NCBI GenBank assembly: GCA_946498245.1
Contig: CAMMNN010000009.1
Coordinates: 1-64,000 of the forward strand
DNA: 64,000 bases
DNA from: an uncultured Clostridium sp.
GTDB taxonomy: Bacteria > Bacillota > Clostridia > Lachnospirales > Lachnospiraceae
Reading direction: 5' to 3'
Shown: one piece after another, positions 23,185 through 31,816 of the stretch
How positions within the stretch are numbered: position 1 is the stretch's first letter
Layout: the number at the start of each line of letters is the position of its first letter
Position numbers and translations under genes: made by a program
Notes under the pieces: generated by a model
Seen by the model: the letters and a program-made list of their open reading frames with translations, nothing else
Databases searched by the model: none
Told to the model about the DNA's origin: nothing

Positions 23185-24597
23185 ATGGCAGAGGTAAATA
23201 AAAAGCCGGTAAAGATTGTGGAAACGGTTTTGCGCGACGCCCATCAGTCTTTGCTTGCAACACGTATGACAACGGAGCAGATGCTGCCCATTATTGATAA
23301 AATGGATAAGGTAGGCTACCATGCAGTAGAGTGCTGGGGAGGAGCCACCTTTGATTCCTGTCTGCGTTTCCTGAAGGAAGATCCCTGGGACAGACTGAGA
23401 AAGCTGAGAGACGGCTTTAAAAATACGAAGCTGCAGATGCTTTTCAGAGGTCAGAATATTCTGGGCTACAACCACTACGCAGATGATGTGGTTGAGTATT
23501 TCGTACAGAAATCCATTGCAAACGGCATTGATATTATCCGTATTTTTGACTGCTTAAACGACATCCGCAACCTGGAAACCGCAGTAAAGGCTACCAATAA
23601 AGAGAAGGGCCATGCTCAGATCGCCCTGTGCTACACCCTGGGAGACGCTTATACTCTGGATTACTGGAAAGACATTGCCAAGAGAATCGAGGATATGGGC
23701 GCTGATTCCCTGTGTATCAAAGATATGGCAGGCCTTTTAACTCCTTATCAGGCGGAAGAACTGGTACAGGCGTTAAAAGAGGGAACCAATCTTCCCATTG
23801 ACCTTCACACCCATTATACCTCCGGTGTGGCTTCCATGACTTACTTAAAGGCGGTAGAGGCAGGCTGCGACATTATCGACTGCGCTATGTCGCCTCTGGC
23901 TCTGGGCACCAGCCAGCCGGCTACGGAAGTTATGGTAGAGACTCTCAGAGGAACTCCTTACGACACCGGTTATGATTTAAATCTCCTGGCTGAGATTGCA
24001 GCATACTTTACGCCAATCCGTGAGGAGGCTTTAAAGAGCGGCCTGTTAAATCCCAAAGTGCTGGGCGTTAATATCAAGACCCTTCAGTACCAGGTACCGG
24101 GCGGAATGCTTTCCAACCTGGTAAGCCAGTTAAAGGAAGCCGGAAAGGAAGATAAGTACCAGGAAGTTCTGGAAGAAATCCCCAGAGTAAGAAAGGATTT
24201 CGGAGAACCGCCGTTGGTTACCCCGTCTTCCCAGATCGTAGGTACTCAGGCTGTTATGAACGTACTGGCGGGAGAGCGCTACAAGATGGTACCAAAGGAG
24301 TCCAAAAAGATTATGCTGGGCGAATTTGGCCAGACTGTAAAGCCCTTTAATCCGGAAGTGCAGAAAAAGATTATTGGGGATGAAACTCCTATTACCTGCC
24401 GTCCGGCGGATCTCATTGCTCCCCAGTTGCCTCAGTTTGAGAAAGAATGCGCTCAGTGGAAGCAGCAGGACGAGGACCTTCTGTCCTACGCTCTGTTCCC
24501 GGCAGTTGCAAAGGAATTTTTCCAGTACCGCGAGGCGCAGCAGACAGGAATCGATCCCGCTGCCGCTGATAAGGCAAGCAAGGCTTATCCGGTATAA
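23185..24597 (+). CDS. oadA: oxaloacetate decarboxylase alpha chain, carboxyltransferase part, 470 aa
   Basis: This TIM-barrel carboxyltransferase (pyruvate carboxylase/OadA type) moves the carboxyl of oxaloacetate to biotin, leaving pyruvate. Visible are TVLRDAHQSLLATRMTTEQM (about 12-31, metal-binding Asp), MLFRGQNILGY, the carbamylated-lysine motif SLCIKDMAGLL (about 178-188) and the metal-binding HTHYTSG (about 208-214). The PYC_OADA domain follows (VLGVNIKTLQYQVPGGM to about 440). The C-terminal biotin domain of long OadA proteins is absent, replaced by the separate carrier at 21610. The start at 23185 has AGGAGG eight bases upstream. Confidence 0.95.
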   Translation: MAEVNKKPVKIVETVLRDAHQSLLATRMTTEQMLPIIDKMDKVGYHAVECWGGATFDSCLRFLKEDPWDRLRKLRDGFKNTKLQMLFRGQNILGYNHYADDVVEYFVQKSIANGIDIIRIFDCLNDIRNLETAVKATNKEKGHAQIALCYTLGDAYTLDYWKDIAKRIEDMGADSLCIKDMAGLLTPYQAEELVQALKEGTNLPIDLHTHYTSGVASMTYLKAVEAGCDIIDCAMSPLALGTSQPATEVMVETLRGTPYDTGYDLNLLAEIAAYFTPIREEALKSGLLNPKVLGVNIKTLQYQVPGGMLSNLVSQLKEAGKEDKYQEVLEEIPRVRKDFGEPPLVTPSSQIVGTQAVMNVLAGERYKMVPKESKKIMLGEFGQTVKPFNPEVQKKIIGDETPITCRPADLIAPQLPQFEKECAQWKQQDEDLLSYALFPAVAKEFFQYREAQQTGIDPAAADKASKAYPV

Positions 24598-24620
24598 TTC
24601 AATAAAGAAATGAAATGCGC

Positions 24621-24667
24621 AGGGGCGCTCCCGGAGCCGTAAAAAGCTTCGGGGGCGCCCTCTTTCT
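24621..24667 (+). terminator. intrinsic terminator of the decarboxylase operon
   Basis: A long GC-rich stem GGGGCGCTCCCGGAGC / GCTTCGGGGGCGCCC closes an AAAAA-containing loop and is followed by TCTTTCTT. Confidence 0.8.
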
Positions 24668-24718
24668 TACGACTTCATTACAAATTTGGTAAATTGTATG
24701 AACTTTTACTCTATTTGG

Positions 24719-24748
24719 TTGACATAGGAAGGGCTTTTTCATTATAAT
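24719..24748 (+). promoter_or_regulatory. sigma-A promoter of the glucosaminidase gene
   Basis: TTGACA (24719-24724) and TATAAT (24743-24748) are separated by 18 bases. Confidence 0.7.
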
Positions 24749-24806
24749 AATCTTGTTGTAATTTTGACGAAAGCCAAACAGGGTTTTTCATACAGGAGAC
24801 AGTATC

Positions 24807-27026
24807 ATGAAGAGAAGAAAAAGGAAAAGAGCGGCGGCTTTGGCCATGGGGGCCCTCATGGCGGTACAATTGCCCTGGTCGGCTTTTGAACCGCTGAGAG
24901 AGTGGAATCCGGCAGCAGTGGCTCAGGCTTATACTGAGCGGAGCGCAAGCGTCAAAGCCACGTCCCTTAATATACGAAGTGACGCAGGAACCAGCTACAG
25001 CGTAGTGGCGCGACTCAATTATGGCACAGCGGTTACAGTTATTGGTGAGAAAAAGGCCAGCGACGGCGTTTTGTGGTATCAGATACGTTTCAGCGGCAGC
25101 GGCGGGGCGCAGCAGACGGGATACGCTTCCAGCCAGTATATTAAATTCCCCGTTTCGTATTCCCAGGATTCCGACTTTGAGGCCTATATGACGGCCCAGG
25201 GCTTTCCGGAATCTTACAAAGCCGGACTGCGGGAACTGCACGCTCTGTATCCGTCCTGGATTTTTACGGCCCAGCATACGGGGCTGGACTGGGAAACGGT
25301 CATTGACAATGAGAGCGTCATTACCCGAAACCTGGTGTCAAGCAGCAGCATATCTTCCTGGAAATCCATAGAGGACGGGGCGTACAACTGGGACACCAGC
25401 ACATGGAACGGTTTTGACGGATCCAATTGGGTTCAGGCCTCAGAGGATATTATCCGCTACTATATGGATCCCAGAAATTTTTTAAATGAGAAGTACATAT
25501 TCCAGTTTTTAGTCCAGAGCTATAACTCTTCCGTCAGCACGGCGGAGGGGCTTGAGCAGATGGTAAAAGGAACGTTTTTGGAAAGCACTGCTACGGGAAC
25601 CTCTCCCGGGACAGGAACAACCCCGGGAACCCAGGGACCGTCTTCCGGCGGCCCGGGGACGGAATCCGGCACCGCTTCCGGGACGACTGCGGCAGGCCCC
25701 GGCGGGGGAACGGTTACGGTAGTTCCGGAAAGCAGCGGCAGTCAGGAAAACGGAAATGCGGGGTCAGGAAACGTAACTTTGGAAGGCCCTGGCGGTTCCG
25801 GAACGTCCACTTCTGATGTGAGCCTTGTAGGACCTCAGGCGTCTGTTTCGGAAAAGAAGAGGGAGTACCTGACAGAAACAGGACCGGGAGTCGGCTTGTC
25901 CGGCCCCTCTTCCGGCAATACCATTTATGCAGGAAGCGACGCGGGACCATCGGCATCGGGAAGCGGTTCCTCCGGATCCGGATCTTCCGTGACCACAGGG
26001 GGTTCCAGTCCATCTTCCGGCAGCCGTTCTTATGTTGATATTATTTTGGACGCCGGAGCCCAGTCAGGGGTAAACCCCTATGTACTGGCGGCTATGATTA
26101 TCCAGGAGCAGGGAACTGCAGGCACAAGCCCTATGATCTCCGGAACGGTATCAGGATACGAAGGAATTTACAATTTCTTTAATGTGGAAGCCTATGAGAC
26201 AAGTACCATGAGCAAGGTGGCCAAAGGCCTTGCCTACGCTTCTCAGTCCGGTTCTTACAGCCGCCCGTGGAATACGGTAGAAAAATCTATCATCGGCGGC
26301 GCCGTCAATTACGGCGAAAATTATGTAAAGGCCGGTCAGGACACGTTCTATCTGAAAAAGTTTAATGTCCAGGGAAGCAATATGTACAAGCACCAGTACA
26401 TGACCAACGTTCAGGGAGCTGCTTCCGAGGGCGCTAAGATGGCGGAGGCTTACGGCGACGCTTTAAAGACGACGGTTTTGGAATTTAAAATTCCGGTGTA
26501 CAATAATATGCCGGCGGAGGCAAGCGGAATGCCTACTTTGGACGGCAGCCCCAATAACAAGCTGTCTTCCTTAAATGTTTCCGGCTTTACCCTGACCCCG
26601 GTATTTAATAAAGATATGGTGTCTTACGATTTAATTGTCCATTCTTCCGTTACGGCTTTAACGGTTCAGGCTTCGGCCCTGGAAAGCCACGCGCAGATCA
26701 GCGGGGCGGGGACCGTTAGCCTGACGGGAACCAATACGGATGTAAAGATTACAGTGACGGCCCAAAACTGCACAGCAAGGGAATACGTCATTCACGTGGT
26801 TCAGAGCGCCAGCGGCCCTGTGGCCAGCTCTGACGCCGGAACCATACAGAACTCGTCGCCCGGAACTTCAGGAGGTCCGTCAGTCACTCCCGTTGATTCC
26901 GGCGGATCCGGAGGGACAGAGGCAGGGCCGGGAGTCCCGGCGGGTTCCGGTTCTTCCGGGACATCGGAGATTCCGGCAGGAAGCACATCCGGACCTGGCG
27001 GAAGCAATGTTACGGTGATAAATTAA
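24807..27026 (+). CDS. secreted SH3b/glucosaminidase-like cell-wall protein, 739 aa
   Basis: A very basic N-terminus and hydrophobic run (AAALAMGALMAVQLPW) form a signal peptide. A bacterial SH3 domain follows (about 45-115: VKATSLNIRSDAGTSYSVVA), which binds peptidoglycan. The catalytic part resembles endo-beta-N-acetylglucosaminidase of the LytD type but is split: the first portion (about 120-262, ending MDPRNFLNEKYIFQF) and the second (about 410-570, NPYVLAAMIIQEQGTAG and YNFFNVEA) flank a 150-residue Ser/Gly/Thr/Pro linker. A cadherin-like beta-sandwich (about 585-670) and another low-complexity tail end the protein. No LPXTG anchor is seen. It likely remodels peptidoglycan. The next gene shares the cadherin-like domain. 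Confidence 0.8.
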   Translation: MKRRKRKRAAALAMGALMAVQLPWSAFEPLREWNPAAVAQAYTERSASVKATSLNIRSDAGTSYSVVARLNYGTAVTVIGEKKASDGVLWYQIRFSGSGGAQQTGYASSQYIKFPVSYSQDSDFEAYMTAQGFPESYKAGLRELHALYPSWIFTAQHTGLDWETVIDNESVITRNLVSSSSISSWKSIEDGAYNWDTSTWNGFDGSNWVQASEDIIRYYMDPRNFLNEKYIFQFLVQSYNSSVSTAEGLEQMVKGTFLESTATGTSPGTGTTPGTQGPSSGGPGTESGTASGTTAAGPGGGTVTVVPESSGSQENGNAGSGNVTLEGPGGSGTSTSDVSLVGPQASVSEKKREYLTETGPGVGLSGPSSGNTIYAGSDAGPSASGSGSSGSGSSVTTGGSSPSSGSRSYVDIILDAGAQSGVNPYVLAAMIIQEQGTAGTSPMISGTVSGYEGIYNFFNVEAYETSTMSKVAKGLAYASQSGSYSRPWNTVEKSIIGGAVNYGENYVKAGQDTFYLKKFNVQGSNMYKHQYMTNVQGAASEGAKMAEAYGDALKTTVLEFKIPVYNNMPAEASGMPTLDGSPNNKLSSLNVSGFTLTPVFNKDMVSYDLIVHSSVTALTVQASALESHAQISGAGTVSLTGTNTDVKITVTAQNCTAREYVIHVVQSASGPVASSDAGTIQNSSPGTSGGPSVTPVDSGGSGGTEAGPGVPAGSGSSGTSEIPAGSTSGPGGSNVTVIN

Positions 27027-27047
27027 ACTGGGGGATAAAGAAAAGAT

Positions 27048-28784
27048 ATGAACGCAAAGATAAAATTGTTTTTCGCAAAACTGGCGGTGTTGTGGACGCT
27101 GACTATTGCAGCCTCAGCCGGAATGGTTTCTTTTGCCTGGGCGGCCAGTGGAAAGATTCAATTCAGCGATCCGAGCGCCACTGTAGGCAGCGAAGTAACT
27201 GTTAATTTAAAAGTAAATACTACTGGAGGAGAGAGCCTCAGCAGGGCGGATATTGCCTTGTCTTATGATGCCAACGCTTTGGAATTTGTCAGCGGCAACA
27301 GTGTGGAGGGCGGAAGCGGAGCCCTGCGGGCCCACGGTTCACCTGACGCCAATTCGCCTTCTGTCATTGTATTTTCTATGAAATTCCAGGCAAAGCAGGC
27401 GGGCTCCAGCCAGATTACTGTAACTTCCCAGGAAGTTTACGATGGAGATTCCCAGATTGTAACCATGGATCATGTGGGAAATTCTACGGTTACCGTACAG
27501 GCCGTAGCCAATGCGTCTTCCGACGCCTCCCTTTCTTCTCTTCAGGTGTCGCCGGGAACCCTTTCGCCGGAATTTTCTTCCGGCACAGACGCGTATAGCG
27601 TCAACGTAGGCTTGGACGTAGAGAGACTGACGGTGAATGTAGGCCTGACGGATCCCAATGCCACCTATACGGTGACGGGCAATGAAGATCTCCAGGAGGG
27701 AGAGAACACGGTTGTGTGCCGGGTAACGGCCCAGGACGGCGAAACTGTTAAGGATTATACCATTACGGTATTAAAAGATGAAAACGGAGCCAGCGCCGGT
27801 TCAGAAGGAACTGCAGGCACGGATCTGTCAGAAAGCGTAAGCCTGGAAGCGGCGGCAAAGGCCATTACCATTATCGGTTTGGAGGAAGGCGTGGCGATTC
27901 CGGAAGGATTCCAGGAAACCACCATTAACATTGACGGCCACAGAGTAACAGGATGGGTATGGGCTTCTGATACTGAGCCTGATTACTGTGTATTCTATGG
28001 TATGAACTCTGCGGGAGAGAAGAATTTCTACCGCTATGACTTAACAGAAAAGACCATTCAGCGTTACTTCCAGGATCCGGCTCTGGATACGGGAGTGACT
28101 ATGGAAGAGCATACGGCAGTTGTAAATCAGTACAATGATCTCCTTCATGACTACCAGATTCAGAGAATTGTAATGATTGTACTTATTGCTATTGTGCTGG
28201 TACTTTTCGCCCTGATTATTTACCTCTTAGTGAGAAACGGCAAAAAGCCGCCTTCCAAACCTGACAGAAGCAGGGCAAAGCAAAAAGTCTCCAGAGAGTA
28301 TGATTCCTTCGAGGAGGAAGCTGACGAGGACTACGCCGATCCGGAAGACCGGTATATGAGAGGCGAAGAGGACGACGATTACGGCTTTGAAGAGATTAAG
28401 CTGGAGCCTCAGGTGAGACGGCCCAGAAGAGCAGAGGAGACAGCCCGTCCGGAAGTGCGCAGGGAAGAGCGAGGACGCATGGAAGCCAGAGTGCAGCCGT
28501 CCGGGGCACGCCGTCCGGATCCCAGAATGGAACAGACCCAGGTAATATCCCGCCGTACTCAGGATGCTCCGCTAAGAGGGCAGCAGCCTCAGAGGGCTGC
28601 GGAGCGTCCGGTTCAGCCTAATGCCTCCAGACAGGCGGTTTATGGTCCGGGAACTGCCGGCCGTCCTGCGGCAAGGCCTGCGGCGGGACGACCGGAGCCG
28701 CCCAGACAGAAACCTGCTCCTTACCCCCAGCAGAACGTTATAGATGATGATGACGATTTTGAATTTTTAGATATTGACGAGTAG
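27048..28784 (+). CDS. cohesin/cadherin-like surface protein with membrane anchor, 578 aa
   Basis: A signal peptide (hydrophobic VLWTLTIAASAGMVSFAWA) is followed by a cohesin-like domain (about 36-150: KIQFSDPSATVGSEVTVNLK, ADIALSYDANALEFV, VIVFSMKFQA) and a cadherin-like beta-sandwich (about 160-245: LSSLQVSPGTLSPEFSSGTD). A further extracellular domain (about 275-360) precedes one transmembrane helix (IVMIVLIAIVLVLFALIIYL, about 375-395). The long cytosolic tail is first acidic then Arg/Pro/Gln-rich and ends DDDDDFEFLDIDE. A membrane-spanning cohesin protein next to a cell-wall hydrolase suggests a scaffold or sensor at the wall, which is inference. The gene begins 21 bases after the glucosaminidase gene, so they form an operon. 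Confidence 0.75.
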   Translation: MNAKIKLFFAKLAVLWTLTIAASAGMVSFAWAASGKIQFSDPSATVGSEVTVNLKVNTTGGESLSRADIALSYDANALEFVSGNSVEGGSGALRAHGSPDANSPSVIVFSMKFQAKQAGSSQITVTSQEVYDGDSQIVTMDHVGNSTVTVQAVANASSDASLSSLQVSPGTLSPEFSSGTDAYSVNVGLDVERLTVNVGLTDPNATYTVTGNEDLQEGENTVVCRVTAQDGETVKDYTITVLKDENGASAGSEGTAGTDLSESVSLEAAAKAITIIGLEEGVAIPEGFQETTINIDGHRVTGWVWASDTEPDYCVFYGMNSAGEKNFYRYDLTEKTIQRYFQDPALDTGVTMEEHTAVVNQYNDLLHDYQIQRIVMIVLIAIVLVLFALIIYLLVRNGKKPPSKPDRSRAKQKVSREYDSFEEEADEDYADPEDRYMRGEEDDDYGFEEIKLEPQVRRPRRAEETARPEVRREERGRMEARVQPSGARRPDPRMEQTQVISRRTQDAPLRGQQPQRAAERPVQPNASRQAVYGPGTAGRPAARPAAGRPEPPRQKPAPYPQQNVIDDDDDFEFLDIDE

Positions 28785-28790
28785 TAAAGA

Positions 28791-28820
28791 GACGGCGCAG
28801 CTTTTTGGCTGCGTCGTTTT
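28791..28820 (+). terminator. intrinsic terminator after the cohesin-like gene
   Basis: The stem GACGGCGCAGC / GCTGCGTCGTT (one G:T-type pair) has loop TTTTTG and a following TTTTC tract. Confidence 0.7.
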
Positions 28821-28827
28821 CACTCCC

Positions 28828-28856
28828 TTTACAGCCGTCTCATAATTTGATATACT
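28828..28856 (+). promoter_or_regulatory. sigma-A promoter of the scpA operon
   Basis: TTTACA (28828-28833) and TATACT (28851-28856) are separated by 17 bases. A small hairpin (TGCA-CCCC / GGGG-TGCA, 28873-28891) lies in the leader. Confidence 0.7.
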
Positions 28857-28927
28857 AATCAGCGACACCGAATGCAGCCCCTTGGGGTGCATGAAGGATT
28901 GGTTTTAAAAGAAACCGGGAGAAACGG

Positions 28928-29728
28928 ATGGAAATTTCTTACAAGCTGGAGCATTTTCAGGGTCCTCTGGATTTGCTTTTGCATTTAATTGAAAAGAATA
29001 AGGTTAATATTTATGACATTCCCATTGCGGAGATCACAGAGCAATACCTGGAATACGTCAGCCATATGGAAAAAGAGGATCTGAATCTCGTCAGTGAATT
29101 TCTGGTTATGGCGGCGACTTTGCTGGATATTAAAGCCCAGATGCTTCTTCCCGCTGAAATTGATGAGGAAACAGGGGAAGAACAGGATCCCAGGGCAGAA
29201 CTGGTGGCCCGTTTGCTGGAATATAAGAAATTCAAATATATGGCGGCAGCCCTTCAGGATTTAGAGGAGGATGCTGAGGGAGTCTTTTATAAAGAGCCTA
29301 CAGTACCTAGGGAAGTAGCACGCTATGAGGCTCCCGTGGATCTGGACAAGCTTCTGGGGGATTTGACTCTGGCAAAGCTTCAAAGTATTTTTGAGCAGGT
29401 CATGAAACGCCGGGAAGATAAAATCGACCGGGTTCGAAGCAATTTCGGCACTATACGGAAGGAACCCGTAAGCCTGGAAGAAAAAATCGGCAGCGTAATG
29501 CAGTACGCCAGAAAACACAGGAGATTCCGTTTCCGTCAGATGCTGGAAAGCGGGGAAGACCGGCTGGAAGTAGTAGTGACATTTCTGGCGATTCTGGAAC
29601 TGATGAAAATCGGAAAAATTTATTTGACCCAGGAACACGCCTTTGACGATATGGAGATTGAAACTCTGGAACCGGAAGGCGAAGAGGGCGATTTGGAGCT
29701 GGAGGATCTGTCCGGCTTCGTAAGCTGA
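28928..29728 (+). CDS. scpA: segregation and condensation protein A, 266 aa
   Basis: This is the kleisin subunit of the SMC-ScpAB condensin, which organises and segregates the chromosome. The N-terminal signature YKLEHFQGPLDLLLHLIEKN (about 5-24) and NIYDIPIAEITEQYLEYV are the SMC-binding part. The C-terminal winged helix (RFRFRQMLESGEDRLEVVVT, then FLAILELMKIGKI) contacts the SMC head. It is full length. Its stop overlaps the upstream in-frame ATG of the scpB region, so the genes are translationally close. Confidence 0.96.
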   Translation: MEISYKLEHFQGPLDLLLHLIEKNKVNIYDIPIAEITEQYLEYVSHMEKEDLNLVSEFLVMAATLLDIKAQMLLPAEIDEETGEEQDPRAELVARLLEYKKFKYMAAALQDLEEDAEGVFYKEPTVPREVARYEAPVDLDKLLGDLTLAKLQSIFEQVMKRREDKIDRVRSNFGTIRKEPVSLEEKIGSVMQYARKHRRFRFRQMLESGEDRLEVVVTFLAILELMKIGKIYLTQEHAFDDMEIETLEPEGEEGDLELEDLSGFVS

Positions 29729-29748
29729 TGAATGGAGGAATCAGAAAG

Positions 29749-30444
29749 ATGGATGACAGAGCTGCAGAAAAGTCAGGAGCGGATCAGCGCCCCTTTCCTT
29801 CTTCCGAATTTCCTCCGGTAACGGATGAACGGGAGCAGGAAGCCATAGCGGAAGCCGTACTGTTTACCATGGGAAAATCAGTAGACATTGGACAGTTGGC
29901 TGCGGCTATGGGGCAGGACAGCGAGACGGCCAGAGCAGCCGTACTGCGCCTGAAGAAACGCTGTGAAAAAGAAAAAAGAGGGGTCCAGGTTATTGAGCTG
30001 GAAGACTCCTATCAGATGTGCACCCCGTCCCGCTACTATCCCAATTTGATTCAGGTAGCGGCGGCCCCCAAAAAACAAGTGCTGACAGAGGTAGTGCTGG
30101 AAACCCTGTCTATTATTGCCTATAAGCAGCCGATTACGAAAATGGAAATCGAAAAGATCCGGGGCGTTAAATCGGATCACGCCGTAAACCGCCTGATTGA
30201 ATACAACCTGGTTTGCGAAGCAGGCCGTCTGGACGCTCCGGGGCGTCCGGCCCTTTTTGCCACTACAGAGGAATTTCTGCGGAGATTCGGCGTGGGCTCT
30301 CCCACAGATCTTCCGGATTTAAACCCGGAGCAGGAAGAAGAGATTAAGACAGAGGTGGAAGAGGAGCTGCAGCTTAGAATGGAAGAACTGGAAGCGGCAG
30401 CGGCGAAAGAGCCGGAGGAAGAGAATGGCGGCGCTGAAGGGTAG
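29749..30444 (+). CDS. scpB: segregation and condensation protein B, 231 aa
   Basis: The dimeric partner of ScpA shows tandem winged-helix domains: EAIAEAVLFTMGKSVDIGQL (about 22-42) and ETLSIIAYKQPITKMEIEKI with RGVKSDHAVNRLIEYNLV (about 120-160), then GRPALFATTEEFLRRFGV. The C-terminal tail is strongly acidic (Glu-rich). I prefer the ATG at 29749, ten bases after GGAGG, over the ATG at 29728 that overlaps scpA. It follows the conserved scpA-scpB order. Confidence 0.95.
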   Translation: MDDRAAEKSGADQRPFPSSEFPPVTDEREQEAIAEAVLFTMGKSVDIGQLAAAMGQDSETARAAVLRLKKRCEKEKRGVQVIELEDSYQMCTPSRYYPNLIQVAAAPKKQVLTEVVLETLSIIAYKQPITKMEIEKIRGVKSDHAVNRLIEYNLVCEAGRLDAPGRPALFATTEEFLRRFGVGSPTDLPDLNPEQEEEIKTEVEEELQLRMEELEAAAAKEPEEENGGAEG

Positions 30445-30461
30445 AGAAAAAGGAGATTTGC

Positions 30462-30977
30462 ATGAAAAGAATAGCGAGATTTTATAAAGTAAGCTTTGAA
30501 CGCTTCCGGGCAGACTGGGAAGAAACTTTCGGAGAACAGGACCTGGAAAAAATCCGGGCTATTTATGAAGGGATTCATTTGCCTGCCCGGGCCACTGCCG
30601 GATCCGCCGGATACGATTTCCATCTGCCTTTGGCTGTGACGCTGAGGCCGGGAGAAACGGCTAAGATTCCTACTGGGGTAAGGGCGGAGATCTGCGAAGG
30701 CTGGGTTCTTCAGATATATCCCCGGAGCAGCCTTGGCTTTAAATACCGTCTGCAAATGAATAATACGGTGGGAATCATTGACAGCGATTACTTTTATTCT
30801 GACAATGAAGGCCATATTTTTATTAAGATTATTAACGCCTCCAGAGAGGGCAAGATAACGGAACTGAAAGAAGGAATGGCTTTTGCTCAGGGGATTTTCC
30901 TGCCTTACGGAATTACGGAGGATGATGACTGCGAAACACTGCGAAACGGCGGTTTTGGAAGTACCGACGGCCAATAG
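30462..30977 (+). CDS. dut: dUTP diphosphatase family protein, 171 aa
   Basis: This trimeric hydrolase converts dUTP to dUMP, preventing uracil in DNA and feeding dTMP synthesis. The five motifs are recognisable: ATAGSAGYDF (about 45-54), PRSSLG (about 87-92), NTVGIIDSDYFYSDNEGHI (about 103-121, with a longer insert than the usual GVIDSDYRGE), GMAFAQGIFLPYG (about 137-149) and the C-terminal RNGGFGSTDG. An extra N-terminal stretch of about 35 residues (FYKVSFERFRADWEETFGEQ) precedes the core. The unusual motif 3 leaves some doubt about preferring dUTP over another nucleotide such as dCTP. Confidence 0.85.
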   Translation: MKRIARFYKVSFERFRADWEETFGEQDLEKIRAIYEGIHLPARATAGSAGYDFHLPLAVTLRPGETAKIPTGVRAEICEGWVLQIYPRSSLGFKYRLQMNNTVGIIDSDYFYSDNEGHIFIKIINASREGKITELKEGMAFAQGIFLPYGITEDDDCETLRNGGFGSTDGQ

Positions 30978-30985
30978 GAGAGGGA

Positions 30986-31792
30986 ATGGATCAGAAAAGA
31001 AAAAATAAAAGAAAACGGCTCTTGCGTCTGGCTGCCCTTGGGACTTGCCTTGGACTTCTCGGGGCAGGCATATCCGGCTGCGGCGTGGGAAATGGGGCAA
31101 AACGCCAGGAGCTGAGGCTCCAGGCCATTGAACAAATGGATTCCGGCGACTATTCCGGCGCAATCAGCGTTCTGGACGAAGCCCTGGATCTGGGAAAGGG
31201 ATCTGTGGGAGCCTTTGAAATCGATATTTTGCAGTACCGGGCCGAAGCGGAGTTTCGGGCGGAAGATTATGCCGCTGCCGCCCATACCTATGATGTTTTG
31301 CTGCAGGTGGATGAAGAGCGCCCGGAATACATCCGGCTCAGGTGTATTTCCAGCATCCGCAGCGGAGATGTGGACGCCGCCCTGGAAGATTTCCAAAACC
31401 TGTACAGCCAGACCGGAGAAGAGGATCCGGAGGCCATGGGGCAGTTGGCCGCCGATGTGGGAATGGCCTTAGAAAGCGCAGGGAGGACCCAGGAGGCTTT
31501 GGAGATTTACAGTCAGGCCCAGGCGGACGGCTTGGCAAACTCAATCATTTACAACCGTATCGGCCTTTGCCGTATGGCGGAGGAAGCTTACATTCAGGCG
31601 GAGGCCGCTTTTGCGGCAGGGCTGGAATGCCCCGATAAAACGGCGGAAGCCGATCTGATGTTTAACCGGGCGGTGGCCCTGGAATATCAGGGAGAATATC
31701 AGCAGGCCCTGGCGGCCTTTGAGGAATATACGGCCAGATTCGGCCAGGACGACAAGGCACAACACGAGATTGATTTTTTGAGGACCAGATAA
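30986..31792 (+). CDS. TPR-repeat lipoprotein, 268 aa
   Basis: A basic N-terminus and hydrophobic run end in a lipobox (GAGISGC, Cys near 32), so the protein should be lipid-anchored outside the membrane. The rest is about six helical TPR-like repeats, such as AIEQMDSGDYSGAISVLDEA, AEFRAEDYAAAAHTYDVLLQ and AVALEYQGEYQQALAAFEEY. TPR lipoproteins act as scaffolds for envelope complexes. It is nine bases after the dut stop and 12-24 bases before hflX, within one operon. The specific role is unknown. Confidence 0.85.
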   Translation: MDQKRKNKRKRLLRLAALGTCLGLLGAGISGCGVGNGAKRQELRLQAIEQMDSGDYSGAISVLDEALDLGKGSVGAFEIDILQYRAEAEFRAEDYAAAAHTYDVLLQVDEERPEYIRLRCISSIRSGDVDAALEDFQNLYSQTGEEDPEAMGQLAADVGMALESAGRTQEALEIYSQAQADGLANSIIYNRIGLCRMAEEAYIQAEAAFAAGLECPDKTAEADLMFNRAVALEYQGEYQQALAAFEEYTARFGQDDKAQHEIDFLRTR

Positions 31793-31816
31793 AAGCGGTC
31801 TGGAATGCGGAGGGAT

